Below are positions 52,601-61,075 of a stretch of DNA of 61,250 nucleotides, piece after piece. The first letter of the stretch is position 1, and every line of letters starts with the position of its first letter. A program made the position numbers and the translations under genes. This DNA is from CAYZRY01 sp964481005 (GTDB taxonomy: Bacteria; Bacillota_I; Bacilli_A; RF39; UBA660), in contig CAYZRY010000003.1 of NCBI GenBank assembly GCA_964481005.1, positions 1 through 61,250 of the forward strand, read 5' to 3'. The notes below the pieces were generated by a model. It searched no databases, was not told where the DNA came from, and saw only the letters and a list, made by a program, of their open reading frames with translations.

Positions 52601-52706
52601 CTCTACTATTGATCGACTTTTCCAATATATTCATTTTTCTCCAGTTCTCAGAGAATTTCTCCTCAACTAGATGTGTTTTTTCTTTTGATAATTCTTTAAA
52701 TAGCAT
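49617..52706 (-). CDS. ileS: Isoleucyl-tRNA synthetase
   Basis: Charges tRNA(Ile), class I. FYDGPATANGMPGLHHMVAK carries the HIGH-type motif (HHMV, about 55-58). KKMSKSKGNVLDPFALM is the KMSKS loop. A CP1 editing domain (VWTTTPWTLISNTAICVNP), DWAISRNRYWGTPLP, zinc-type cysteine pairs and an anticodon-binding domain (NWYIRRNRRRFW) follow. Start 52706 follows GGAGGAAAAT; an in-frame TTG 12 bp earlier would contain that site. 1029 residues, the longer eukaryote-like form found in several Firmicutes. Controlled by a T-box. Confidence 0.97.
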   Translation of the reverse strand: MLFKELSKEKTHLVEEKFSENWRKMNILEKSINSRDDYWVFYDGPATANGMPGLHHMVAKFLKDTFCKYKAMQGKKVLRKVGWDTHGLPVEVQVEKELGFSGKQEIEKYGIKEFNQKCREAVWTNEKAFSDLTTKMGQFIDLDNPYVTYHDDYIETEWWILKKYFDEGLFYQGHKILPYCPRCETGLASHEVAQGYKEVDVNSVIVTFKKKDEDAYFLVWTTTPWTLISNTAICVNPDETYVKVQSGGYKFILAEKLLSQVLGEEVEVLEKYKGRDLEYTEYDQLIPSLSSDNKGFYVTVDNYVSMDDGTGIVHIAPAFGQDDYNIGKKYDLPFFNPVDESGKFNDGLWKGMNIFEADAEVIKYLKENDRLFKKVKFSHNYPHCWRCDTPLMYSAKESYYLAVTKYKDTIIENNKSVTWYPDFVGEKRFANWLENLNDWAISRNRYWGTPLPLWKCSCGHEEMIGSRDEMCEKAISEIPENIDLHRPFVDEIVLKCSKCGGEMHRVEEVIDCWFDSGAMPFAQYHYPFENKELFETQFPADFICEGIDQTRGWFYSLMAISSFVMGKSPYKNVLVNDLLLDKDGKKMSKSKGNVLDPFALMKQYGADTIRWYLPYVSPVWTPLKFDEEGLKEVYSKFFNPLRNTYNFFALYANTDKVDPRTFEVAYDELEEIDKWLLSKYHNLLKYVTESYEVYDLHKVVRAITNFVSEDLSNWYIRRNRRRFWSSELDLSKKAVYKTTYEVLFGLAEMIAPIVPFISEEIYLALSDAESVHLADFPKYDEKYIDSHIEEKMDLVRDLISLGRNAREEARIKVRQPLNEIYLDAKNKAIIDDLVSLIEEELNVKKIVFVEDLSEYMDFEIKANFKLCGPIFGSNMKEAAAKINALTYADVLKLENGVEVSIEVAGENHNLTTEMVEVRISSKEGFNASQAGNNFIILNTHLSEELLVEGRARELISKVQQMRKSSDFEIVDRINILYEANSELEKVLNSFETLIKDETLAEAFIESSKATNELELNDINVKISVEKIEK

Positions 52707-52711
52707 ATTTT

Positions 52712-52915
52712 CCTCCAAAAAAAATCATTCTTCCCCAAAGGACGAATGATCGTGGTACCACCTTAATTACTTCTCAAAACTATAACGCGTTACCGTCTCT
52801 ATCTTCATAGAGAACATTGAAAGTGATCTGAAAAATCTTTAATTATCTAATTCCACCAAACTTAGACTCTCTGTAAATATTATAATTTTTCCGTCTTTCG
52901 CACTTGTTTTAACTA
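52712..52915 (-). promoter_or_regulatory. T-box leader of ileS
   Basis: Minus strand: AATTAAGGTGGTACCACG (about 52752-52769). Terminator hairpin ATCATTCGTCC / GGGGAAGAATGAT with T-run lies at about 52715-52750. A stem I region is upstream. A tentative Ile specifier AUC is at 52827-52825. Confidence 0.92.
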
Positions 52916-52921
52916 ATGACT

Positions 52922-52950
52922 AATATATCATATTTATAGTTCTTTTTCAA
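52922..52950 (-). promoter_or_regulatory. Promoter of the ileS T-box transcript
   Basis: Minus-strand TTGAAA (52950-52945), 17 bp, TATATT (52927-52922). The -35 lies inside the end of the upstream nucleotidase-like gene. Confidence 0.65.
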
Positions 52951-53503
52951 GCTCTAGTATATACTTTTCTACTTCTAACCAATCTTTAGCTCTCGGCGAA
53001 CTTGTTTCAAAATTTTCGTTTAATGGCGAAGTAAAAAGTAATGTTTTAATCCCGGCATTTCTAATCGTTTCGATAGTAGATAATTTATCATCAATCATCA
53101 GGTCTATCTCGTGATAAACGCAATCTTCGACTTTATCGAAAGCTCCGGTAATCAGTTTATCATGAGGAATGTTGTAATCCCTCAAGTAGTCGATAGTCAT
53201 ATCGATAGCTTTAGTAAGATCATCACTGCGAGCTGTTATGATATATATTTCATGACGCTCCTTAAGCCTATTTAAGACATCCAGTGCATATTCTTTGACT
53301 AGCGCTGACTCGGCTATTTGCCTAAAGTGATCTTTAACAAAGTTGATTGATTTTGAATCCTGGAAATCACTGAGCAAAACTAATTTTGTTTGTTCGTGAA
53401 TATCATCTTTATCACTGTAATCTAAATGCTCGATTAAATATTCTTCGATTCTTTTAGATGTATCTACAATTGTATCATCTATATCTATGCCTATTCTCAT
53501 CTG
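52934..53503 (-). CDS. HAD-family 5'-nucleotidase-like phosphatase (NT5C type)
   Basis: HAD phosphatase. IGIDIDDTIVDTSKR (motif I with D-x-D), YIITARSDDL (motif II, Thr-Ala-Arg), then HEIDLMIDDKLSTIE (motif IV, DD). Order and the DxDDTxxD form match 5'-deoxyribonucleotidases and relatives. I use the start at 53503 (MRIGIDIDDT) behind CGAGG; a longer frame begins in the ALDH gene's end. 189 residues. Substrate inferred from family. Confidence 0.85.
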   Translation of the reverse strand, partial: QMRIGIDIDDTIVDTSKRIEEYLIEHLDYSDKDDIHEQTKLVLLSDFQDSKSINFVKDHFRQIAESALVKEYALDVLNRLKERHEIYIITARSDDLTKAIDMTIDYLRDYNIPHDKLITGAFDKVEDCVYHEIDLMIDDKLSTIETIRNAGIKTLLFTSPLNENFETSSPRAKDWLEVEKYILELEKEL

Positions 53504-53519
53504 CCAACCTCGTGAAAAG

Positions 53520-53528
53520 ATTATATCA
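53520..53528 (-). promoter_or_regulatory. Extended -10 of the nucleotidase-like gene
   Basis: TGATATAAT on the minus strand, about 17 bp upstream of the ATG at 53503. Confidence 0.5.
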
Positions 53529-53533
53529 TAATA

Positions 53534-53566
53534 ATTTAAAAAAGATATCATTTTAAGATATCTTTT
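53534..53566 (-). terminator. Terminator of the ALDH-like gene
   Basis: Stem AAAAGATATC / GATATCTTTT with a 7-nt loop, overlapping the end of the ALDH-like gene, followed by a T-run. Confidence 0.8.
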
Positions 53567-54984
53567 AATACTGTTACTTTTACTAAGGATAATTGCTCAA
53601 GCGTACTTGTTACCCCCTCAGTTCCAAAACCGGAGTATTTCCAACCACCAAATGGCATATCTGCCGAACGATAAGAAGTTCGTCCATTGATGATAACTGT
53701 TCCTACTTCTAACTTAGATGCAACTTGAAAAGCTGTCTTTAAATCTTTAGTAAAAATCGACGCCGTTAAACCGTATGGTGAATTGTTGACAATGTCGATA
53801 GCATTTTTAATACTGCTATAAGTAATTAGTGGAATAACTGGTCCTAGTACTTCTAAGTTATTAGCTATTCCCATACTAGCGACAACATCAGTGATGACTG
53901 TCGGTTCATAAACATTATCGATTCTTCTTCCGCCACAGAGTAATTTAGCACCATCATCGATTAATTTTTTAACTTGATTTTCGACTTTAATCGTCGCACG
54001 TTCATCAATCAAACAAGCAATGTCTGTGTCTTGACTACTTGGACTGCCTACTTTTAAACTCTTTACTTTATCGACAAGTTTTTCAGTAAATTTATCTTTG
54101 ATAGTTTCATGAATTAGAACTCTTTTAGAGCTTGCTGCTTCTTGTCCACTGTTGCTCATTCGTCCTTTGATTATCTCGTCAACCGCCAAATCGATATCGG
54201 CATCTTCACAGACAATCGAGGCATCGTTTCCACCTAGTTCTAACAAAACTCTCGTTAGATTGTGAGAAGCTTGTTCCATAACTTTCATTCCTGAGACAGT
54301 TGAACCTGTAAAAGATATAAGCTGAATATCAGGATGAGCTGCTAAAGCTTGGCCAGTTGTTTCACCCTTACCTTGAATAATTTGCAAAACTCCGGCTGGC
54401 ACTCCACTACTACGCAATAAATATGTCAGCTTAGTAATCGTCAGTGGCGCTTTGGAAGACGGCTTTATAATGACCGTATTTCCCATCAGCAATGACGATG
54501 GAACTTTGTGAGCAAATGTCACAACCGGCATATTCGAAGGAACAAAGATGGCCACAACTCCAATTGGATGTCTACTTGTCGAAGTAATTGTGTGTTCACT
54601 ATCTTTGGTTAAGCCTTCTGGAATAAAATCGCTATACATGTGTTTAGAACGTTCAATATATGTTGGAACAATCGATAGAAATTTACGCATTTCTTCGTAC
54701 GATTCCTTAATCGGTTTTCCTGTTTCTCGCGTTAGCAAAGTAGCTAGTTCATCGATTCTTGACAAAGCCATAGAAACAAACTTTTCAATAATTTTACTAC
54801 GTTCATATATGCTTGTTTTAGACCACATGTGTTTAGCCTCAATCGATAGCCTTACAGCCTCATTAATATCGTTAAAACCAGAGTTAGGTATCTTATCAAT
54901 TAATCTTCCACTATAGGGATTTAAAACATCAATAGTTTCTTTACTATTTGCATCAATCCACTGATTTCCAATTAAATTTTTCAT
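53548..54984 (-). CDS. Aldehyde-dehydrogenase-family protein lacking the catalytic cysteine
   Basis: NAD(P)-dependent aldehyde dehydrogenase fold, 478 residues, full length. Visible motifs: NPYSGRLIDKIPNSG near the start, PIGVVAIFVPSNMPV (cofactor-binding loop), FTGSTVSGMKVMEQA, LELGGNDASIV (general-base Glu), and the C-terminal NSPYGLTASIFTKD and MPFGGWKYSGFG. Where active enzymes carry NSGQxC, this one reads NSGQEAASSKR, so Cys is Ala. Either it is inactive in oxidation or acts by another route. Starts behind GGTAGAG and stands upstream of the nucleotidase-like gene. Confidence 0.9.
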   Translation of the reverse strand: MKNLIGNQWIDANSKETIDVLNPYSGRLIDKIPNSGFNDINEAVRLSIEAKHMWSKTSIYERSKIIEKFVSMALSRIDELATLLTRETGKPIKESYEEMRKFLSIVPTYIERSKHMYSDFIPEGLTKDSEHTITSTSRHPIGVVAIFVPSNMPVVTFAHKVPSSLLMGNTVIIKPSSKAPLTITKLTYLLRSSGVPAGVLQIIQGKGETTGQALAAHPDIQLISFTGSTVSGMKVMEQASHNLTRVLLELGGNDASIVCEDADIDLAVDEIIKGRMSNSGQEAASSKRVLIHETIKDKFTEKLVDKVKSLKVGSPSSQDTDIACLIDERATIKVENQVKKLIDDGAKLLCGGRRIDNVYEPTVITDVVASMGIANNLEVLGPVIPLITYSSIKNAIDIVNNSPYGLTASIFTKDLKTAFQVASKLEVGTVIINGRTSYRSADMPFGGWKYSGFGTEGVTSTLEQLSLVKVTVLKDILK

Positions 54985-54993
54985 CTCTACCTC

Positions 54994-57276
54994 CTAGGTA
55001 TCAATATTTATATCATCCCAAGCAAGATCTTGAATAAGCCAAGTAAATGCATGATTACGTTCAAGCACTATTTCAGCATTGATCTTTTCGTCAATGTCGA
55101 CTCCATTTCGACGAGCATCCTCGCAGTACCAATCATAACGATAAGTTAAATCGGCAAAATCGAGTATTTCTCCCATCGGACGAAGTTCACATTTATTGAT
55201 AAAATCGACATAGTTTTTACTATCCGATAAAATAGATGACATACTTGATGGATTAATTAATTCTTTTGGATATGATAATTCATCAATTAACTTCAAAGCC
55301 CAAAACAGAACGACTAGACCTTCAAGTTGCCAAGAAATTTGAATAGCTAAGTCCTTATCCATACTGTCAAATAATTCTTTTTCACGATTACTTAAATAAT
55401 TTTTAGCTTTGTATTTATCTAGTAATTTGGTAAAGAATTTCTTCGAAGTTTTAAGTTCTTTTTTATTTTCGGTATTAGCCACATCGATAGCAAAGTTTGC
55501 ACTTATACATAGTGCTATTGCTCTTCGAGCTACTTCATCAACGCTGCGATAATGAGCATCAACGGTACTATCTAGTAGTGGTAATTCCGATAAATATGGA
55601 ATGTTTTCTGACTTTAACAGCTCGAAATTTCGCAATTTACGATCGAAAGCTTCGATGTATCCAGGACTTGCTTCAGTTTGTTCAGCTCTACTTAAAATAA
55701 AGCTTGCAATACTGAGGTTATCAACACTAAGCATTCCCGAAATAGCAATTAAATATCCCGAGCTATAAATAGTTTTATAAAATTTATCATTGTTAAGTAG
55801 ATATGTTTTAACTTCTTGTCCAGTGCTTAAAAGTTCTAATTTTTCTTCTTCTAAGCCTCCGGCTGCATGAATATTTTTATCCATCCAATCTTTTACTTTA
55901 ACTTCGTAAGAATCTTTTGTTTCACAAGGGAACATGAATATTCTAAAGACCACTTCCCCATTTTTATCTAAATCGAAAGCATTGTATTCTCTGACAATTT
56001 TATGAGCATAGTCTTTAGGTACATGATAAGTAAAGATAGGTGCACCATTCATAAAATGATAGATAGCTTCAGTATCATACATTTCAATGTTTAACTCTGG
56101 TGCATTTAATCTAGATTCTTTTTCATTGATAATTTTTGTTTCAACAACTGGTGCTTCGACTATTTCAACTACTTCTTCAGGAACTACTTCGACAGTAGGC
56201 TCTTCGATGATAACAGCTGAAAGTATTTCTTCGTCAGGAATCTTATAGACTTCTGGTTCAACCACTACTTCTTCGACTTCTTCGTTATACATACCTGCTG
56301 GGAAAATTTCTTTTCCACTTATATGTGCTTCTTTAAATATCGATAAAAGTTCAATAAAGAATTTGTTCAAAACTGCTTTATCTGTATCACTTTCTAAATC
56401 AATATATAAATATTTATCATTTAATTTGCTGACAATCGATGAATTGCTCTTTGGTCTTTGACCACTAATATCCATCTTCATTAAGTCTTCGAAATGTTTA
56501 AGAGTGATATCTTTAAGCTTAGCACTCAAGTCTCCATTATCGATGACGACAAATGAATCTCTAAAGCCGCTAAAGTAAAGCTCTTTATCAATTGTTGTAA
56601 GTAAGACCACTTCCCCATTTTTAAAGTAGTTATACTTAAAGTAAAAATTAGGTACTTTTATTCCGCGATACTTACATTCTGTCTCGACAATTGTCTGTGA
56701 TAAACTCTTCGCTGGAAGCTCGATGGCTTTTTCCTCGACTTCTTCGACAACTTTGACTGGTTCTTCAATCATCATCGGCGGATTAACTGGTGTAAACGTC
56801 TTTAATGACTTCAAAATTTCATCAAGTAGTAAACTTTCTTTACTCTTCTTAAAATCTTTAATCTCTTTGAGCATATTTTTATGATCAAAATTAAGACTAA
56901 AATTAACTAACATATCGTTAATTAAAACAATAGTATTTCTAATCTTCTTATTTTGTTTTTGAAGATAGTATGAATATGCCTGCAAATCTTTATACGTTTC
57001 TTTTTCCGAAGCAATTAAAACTAATTCTTCGTCTTTGAACTTTTCAGCATTAAACTTAGCTAATTTTTCAAAATCACGACTGTTAGAAAACCCAGCAAAA
57101 GTAACTGAAAAACTAGTTTGACGATCTACTGAAAATAAATATAAAGTATTTTGTTCAACTCCTAGTTTAGAATACATCTCTTTCTTAACTTCGATAAATG
57201 TATCTGGAATAGATATTCTAAAACCGACACTACGATTCTTTAAATATATGAGATTATCTCTTTTTTCTTTAGTCAT
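54994..57276 (-). CDS. Large cytoplasmic protein with C-terminal DUF4272, 760 aa
   Basis: No function known. Residues about 1-165 and 205-345 look like two related alpha/beta domains, joined by Glu/Val/Pro-rich linkers (EEPVKVVEEVEEK; VEVVPEEVVEIVEAPVVE). A third domain spans about 395-540. The C-terminal about 220 residues match DUF4272: SVDEVARRAIALCISANF, WQLEGLVVLFWALKLIDELSYP, RPMGEILDFADLTYRYDW, ERNHAFTWLIQDLAWDDI. No membrane segment. ATG follows directly on the upstream stop with GGGGGAGAT, so it is coupled with the 719-residue gene. Confidence 0.82.
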   Translation of the reverse strand: MTKEKRDNLIYLKNRSVGFRISIPDTFIEVKKEMYSKLGVEQNTLYLFSVDRQTSFSVTFAGFSNSRDFEKLAKFNAEKFKDEELVLIASEKETYKDLQAYSYYLQKQNKKIRNTIVLINDMLVNFSLNFDHKNMLKEIKDFKKSKESLLLDEILKSLKTFTPVNPPMMIEEPVKVVEEVEEKAIELPAKSLSQTIVETECKYRGIKVPNFYFKYNYFKNGEVVLLTTIDKELYFSGFRDSFVVIDNGDLSAKLKDITLKHFEDLMKMDISGQRPKSNSSIVSKLNDKYLYIDLESDTDKAVLNKFFIELLSIFKEAHISGKEIFPAGMYNEEVEEVVVEPEVYKIPDEEILSAVIIEEPTVEVVPEEVVEIVEAPVVETKIINEKESRLNAPELNIEMYDTEAIYHFMNGAPIFTYHVPKDYAHKIVREYNAFDLDKNGEVVFRIFMFPCETKDSYEVKVKDWMDKNIHAAGGLEEEKLELLSTGQEVKTYLLNNDKFYKTIYSSGYLIAISGMLSVDNLSIASFILSRAEQTEASPGYIEAFDRKLRNFELLKSENIPYLSELPLLDSTVDAHYRSVDEVARRAIALCISANFAIDVANTENKKELKTSKKFFTKLLDKYKAKNYLSNREKELFDSMDKDLAIQISWQLEGLVVLFWALKLIDELSYPKELINPSSMSSILSDSKNYVDFINKCELRPMGEILDFADLTYRYDWYCEDARRNGVDIDEKINAEIVLERNHAFTWLIQDLAWDDINIDT

Positions 57277-59436
57277 TTAAATCTCCCCCTTTATTGAATC
57301 TAATTCAAATTTATCACTGAAGATCGGATACTTTAACTCACCCTTACGATAGAGTTCTTGGACTTCATATTCATACTCTTTAAAGTCGTTATAATCGTCA
57401 ATTCCTCTTCGGCATATCTTCGATATAAGTAGTGATAACTCTTCTTCACTCTCATCGATTAGAATATGTTTTTCTATTTCGTACTTAACTGTTTCTCCAT
57501 AAACTGGATTATTTTTAAATACTTTCGATAAATAGTTTAGACATGCATCTAGGTTTTCTTTTCCTTCACCTTTAAGCTTACTATAGAGATTATACTGAGC
57601 AAAAAGCTTTTCTAAATATATTTTAAAAGCATCAAGTGATAAGCTGTCATTGCGATAATTGATGTATTCTTCCATCAACGCATCTCTTTCAAAATAACGA
57701 TGTTGCCCAAAAATATATCTAGGATAATAGACCCAATTAGAATCGATTAAACCACGAACAAAGTTAGCTTTTTCAATAAACTTTTCTTTATCCCTAAAAC
57801 TAGATAAAAGATCTTTTTCTTGCATAGCCTTTTCTAGGTTATATTTACTGATAAACTCTTCATATAAGCTTTCATTAGTTTTAATGATGCGTTCAAGTTC
57901 AACCTTTTTAGCTTCATCATTATTATTCATAACAAAGTACAAGAATAACATAACTGAATTTTTAGTCTCATACTTTTCTATTTCACTGTATTTTTGATAA
58001 GTTTCAGTATCTTTCATAAGCTTCATCAAACGGCCATATTCAGTATTGCGAAGTTCTCTCGTGAAACTTGCTTTTTCAAGTGACATAGACCACGTTTCCA
58101 TAGCTCCACTTTTATTGATGCGATAAGCTTTTTCTTTATCGAAAAGAAATTCTATTTTATTTCCCCTTTTTAAACCTGTTCCCTGCATATCGACAACTAG
58201 TGGCGCTTTGACAACTTCAAAGACTGCTTTCTTACTATCGATACTAACTGTCTTTAAATTGATTCTTCCAAGATCAATGTTGTTTCCTTCGATAACACTG
58301 TGATCAGTTAATTCTAGAGCAGGTACTTTAATAATGCCAAGTCCATCACCTATTTCATAATATGGCAGATGACTTACTACTAATTTAGCTGTTTCATTTA
58401 AGTTAAACGCGTAATTCTTAGCACTATTTTTAAGTGATGAGACAATATCTAATCTAAATGATTTCTTAGCTTGTTCACGCTCTTTTATTTTAGCTTTAGC
58501 TTCTTCATTCTTTTGTGTCATTTGATCAAGTTTAGTTTTAATCTTAGCGACATTCTCTTTTTCTTTATCTTTTTGGGCTTGAAACATTTCATCTATTTTA
58601 ATATCGACTAATTCGATTAGGGCTGACATATCAAAAGAAACATCATCACTAATTTTGACATTTACTTCAGTACCATCTACTTCGATAGTTTTAGCAATCA
58701 TTTCAATACCATCTTCATCAGGCAGATCGATCTTTTTAATTGTACCAATACTTAGTTTTTCAAGCTGTTCTTCGATATTTAAAATACTTTCATCTATTTC
58801 TCTAGCTGCATCTATGACAACTTCATCTAGATTGGTAGATTTGTTTTTAATCTCACCGTTTTCAAGTCTGACAAAAAATCTTGAAGAACACTGATAACAG
58901 ATGATACTTCCTTCGTATTCGGCAATTGGTAAAAGTAATTCTCCATCTGCTTGATAGTTTAAATCCATCATTTCATCAAAGGAAAATAATCTAGCATTTA
59001 TATCACCAGTAAAAGTTATCCCGTGTTTAGAGTATGAAATTAGTTTCTCTAAATCATTGGCAAAGACACAGTCGAACTTATCAGAAAGCTTTTCAACTGT
59101 CTCAGCATTTACAAAAGCACTTTGGTAGCTACTAATAAACTCATCCCAAGTTAATTTAACTATTTGATTACGTAAGACCATTACCTTTGTCTTATCATTT
59201 TCTCTAATTTCTTTACCGTCACTCAAATAGATAGCATAATTTTCTTCACTATTATTTTCATCGATGACCGAAGAAAATAATTGTCCTAGACTATCAGTTC
59301 TATTTTTTGGCAAATAAAAACTCATAGCAGCAACGCCGCCCCTTAAAACAGTTACCTGACGATTATGGTCTAGGTAAATATCTTCGTTTTCTTTTGCCAT
59401 GTGAACAGCTAAAAGAAGATCCTTTTCACTTAGCAT
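57277..59436 (-). CDS. Uncharacterised large cytoplasmic protein, 719 aa
   Basis: No family recognised with certainty. Start at 59436 (MLSEKDLLLAV) behind GTGGAGG. Residues about 100-225 have a pattern loosely like SMI1/KNR4 domains (YSKHGITFTGDINARLFSFDEMMDLNYQADGELLLPIAEYEG). A central coiled coil (about 285-325, KIKTKLDQMTQKNEEAKAKIKEREQ) follows, then helical and strand-rich parts up to the end. No membrane segment. Coupled with the DUF4272 gene, so the two probably act together; role unknown. Confidence 0.75.
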   Translation of the reverse strand: MLSEKDLLLAVHMAKENEDIYLDHNRQVTVLRGGVAAMSFYLPKNRTDSLGQLFSSVIDENNSEENYAIYLSDGKEIRENDKTKVMVLRNQIVKLTWDEFISSYQSAFVNAETVEKLSDKFDCVFANDLEKLISYSKHGITFTGDINARLFSFDEMMDLNYQADGELLLPIAEYEGSIICYQCSSRFFVRLENGEIKNKSTNLDEVVIDAAREIDESILNIEEQLEKLSIGTIKKIDLPDEDGIEMIAKTIEVDGTEVNVKISDDVSFDMSALIELVDIKIDEMFQAQKDKEKENVAKIKTKLDQMTQKNEEAKAKIKEREQAKKSFRLDIVSSLKNSAKNYAFNLNETAKLVVSHLPYYEIGDGLGIIKVPALELTDHSVIEGNNIDLGRINLKTVSIDSKKAVFEVVKAPLVVDMQGTGLKRGNKIEFLFDKEKAYRINKSGAMETWSMSLEKASFTRELRNTEYGRLMKLMKDTETYQKYSEIEKYETKNSVMLFLYFVMNNNDEAKKVELERIIKTNESLYEEFISKYNLEKAMQEKDLLSSFRDKEKFIEKANFVRGLIDSNWVYYPRYIFGQHRYFERDALMEEYINYRNDSLSLDAFKIYLEKLFAQYNLYSKLKGEGKENLDACLNYLSKVFKNNPVYGETVKYEIEKHILIDESEEELSLLISKICRRGIDDYNDFKEYEYEVQELYRKGELKYPIFSDKFELDSIKGEI

Positions 59437-59533
59437 ATTGGCCTCCACTTTTTATTCTTTATTCCCCTATTTTTACTAATTATTATTATACATTAAAATT
59501 TGTCTTTTTTCCACTTAAAATTACTCATAAAAT

Positions 59534-59559
59534 TAAAAAAAGAAGCATATAGCTTCTTA
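59534..59559 (-). terminator. Terminator of tRNA-Leu
   Basis: Stem AAGAAGC / GCTTCTT with a 6-nt loop and a T-run on the minus strand. Confidence 0.8.
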
Positions 59560-59566
59560 TTTACTT

Positions 59567-59653
59567 TGGTGCCCGTGATCGGACTTGAACCGATACTTTC
59601 GTGAGAAAAATGGATTTTGAGTCCATCGCGTCTACCAATTCCACCACACGGGC
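59567..59653 (-). tRNA. tRNA-Leu (anticodon CAA)
   Basis: Class II tRNA on the minus strand, 87 nt. Acceptor GCCCGTG / CACGGGC, discriminator A, encoded CCA, D-arm TGGAATTGGTAGACG, anticodon stem with loop CTCAAAA (anticodon CAA), long variable arm TTTCTCACGAAAGTA, T-arm CGGTTCAAGTCCG. It reads TTG. Confidence 0.95.
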
Positions 59654-59663
59654 AGGCAAAAAC

Positions 59664-59672
59664 ATTATATCA
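59664..59672 (-). promoter_or_regulatory. Extended -10 of tRNA-Leu
   Basis: TGATATAAT on the minus strand, 10 bp upstream of the tRNA. Confidence 0.6.
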
Positions 59673-59716
59673 CATGTCTTTTGTTTTCAAAACAAAAAAT
59701 ATATTAAATGTTCTTT

Positions 59717-60289
59717 TTATAAAACTTCTACCTCTTCGCCATGAGATGAGCTATCGTACAAGTCACTTTCGATGCTTTCACTGGCTGAAAAATCTATCTT
59801 TGGTAAATCTTCCTTGCAAGCTATACCAAAGTAGTCACAAAATTGACTGGTAATACCATATAAAATTGGTCTTCCTGCTTGATCACTTCGCCCTATTTCT
59901 TTAAGTAGTCCTTTGGCAACTAGTTTCTTAAGCATATCCCTGCTGCTGACCCCTCTAATCTCATCTAATTTTGTGCGAGTTATTGGTTCATTGTAAGCAA
60001 CAATTGCCAAACACTCTAGAGCTGCCGGTGACAATTCATTGGAGTCTGGTCGTTCGATTAATTTTTGATAATATACTTGATGCTCTTTCTTAGTAGCTAA
60101 TTTAAATTTATTCCCTAAAAAAGTAATTCTAATTCCGCGATTATCCGCTTCATAGACTTCTCTTAAATTTGATACTAATGCTTTGGCTTCTTCATTACCA
60201 ATCGATAATATCTCACTTATTTGTTCTAGGCTCAAACCTTCGTCCCCAACGACAAAGAGTAATCCTTCCAATATTGCTTCTAAATTCAT
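59717..60289 (-). CDS. scpB: Segregation and condensation protein B
   Basis: Winged-helix partner of the SMC-ScpA complex in chromosome condensation. Two winged-helix repeats: LEAILEGLLFVVGDEGLSLEQIS at the start and LAIVAYNEPITRTKLDEIRGVSS in the middle, then GRSDQAGRPILYGITSQF. 190 residues, standard. ATGA overlap with scpA. Confidence 0.96.
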   Translation of the reverse strand: MNLEAILEGLLFVVGDEGLSLEQISEILSIGNEEAKALVSNLREVYEADNRGIRITFLGNKFKLATKKEHQVYYQKLIERPDSNELSPAALECLAIVAYNEPITRTKLDEIRGVSSRDMLKKLVAKGLLKEIGRSDQAGRPILYGITSQFCDYFGIACKEDLPKIDFSASESIESDLYDSSSHGEEVEVL

Positions 60290-60999
60290 TTGCTAACCTC
60301 ACAGTATATTTCACTAAAATTATCATCCTGGGTAATCGATAACTGACCATCTTTAGCCATCTCTAAAATAGCTAAAAATGTAACGACAATATTATCTCTA
60401 CTTAAGACTTCAAAAAATTCGACGAATCTAATTTTACTTTGCTTTTTAAAGCGTTCTTTTATTTCAAAAATCTTTTCATCAACAGTAATTTCTTTGCGAC
60501 TTATTTTCTTAGGTAAAGGTTTTTTCTTTTCGGCTTCCTCTAAGAGTTTTTTGAAAGCTTCGACCAAATCATCAATTGATACATCACCAAAATTTACTTT
60601 TGTTTCTTCGTCGATATACTGACCTAATGATTCGGGTAGTTTTGTATAATAATTTTGACGATCTTCCTCTAGTTTTCTAAAGCTCTCGGTGATGTCCTTA
60701 TATTTTTGATATTCAATTAAACGGTCTACTAAGTTTTGTTCTGGATCTTCTTCCTCAGTTTCTTCTTCGTATCTAGGAAGTAACATACGCGATTTTAACT
60801 CTAATAACTCCGATGCCATAACTAGATAACTGCTGGCTATATCGAGATTTAATTTTTCCATCGCATTTATATAATCTAAATACTGATTGATAATCAGTTC
60901 AAGATTTAAATCGAAGATATCCATCTTCGCTGTTTTTATTAAATGCCAAAGAAGATCCAATGGACCTTCGAATGAGTCAAGTTTCAAGGTATAATCCAT
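60286..60999 (-). CDS. scpA: Segregation and condensation protein A
   Basis: Kleisin subunit bridging SMC heads. Start 60999 (MDYTLKLDSFEGPLDLLWHLI) behind GGAGTGA; the longer reading has no such site. The N-terminal domain includes FEGPLDLLWHLIKTAKMDIFDL and SSYLVMASELLELKSRMLLP. The middle linker is acidic (EEETEEEDPEQ), and the C-terminal winged helix is VVTFLAILEMAKDGQLSI. 237 residues. A TATAAT (61021-61016) lies upstream. Confidence 0.96.
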   Translation of the reverse strand: MDYTLKLDSFEGPLDLLWHLIKTAKMDIFDLNLELIINQYLDYINAMEKLNLDIASSYLVMASELLELKSRMLLPRYEEETEEEDPEQNLVDRLIEYQKYKDITESFRKLEEDRQNYYTKLPESLGQYIDEETKVNFGDVSIDDLVEAFKKLLEEAEKKKPLPKKISRKEITVDEKIFEIKERFKKQSKIRFVEFFEVLSRDNIVVTFLAILEMAKDGQLSITQDDNFSEIYCEVSK

Positions 61000-61051
61000 A
61001 CGTATCACTCCACATATTATATGATACCACAAAACTTTTAAAAGCTAAAAG

Positions 61052-61075
61052 AAAAAAGAGACTTGTAAGTCTCTT
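61052..61075 (-). terminator. Terminator of the secreted-protein gene at the window edge
   Basis: Stem AAGAGAC / GTCTCTT with a 6-nt loop overlapping the stop, and a T-run on the minus strand. Confidence 0.8.
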
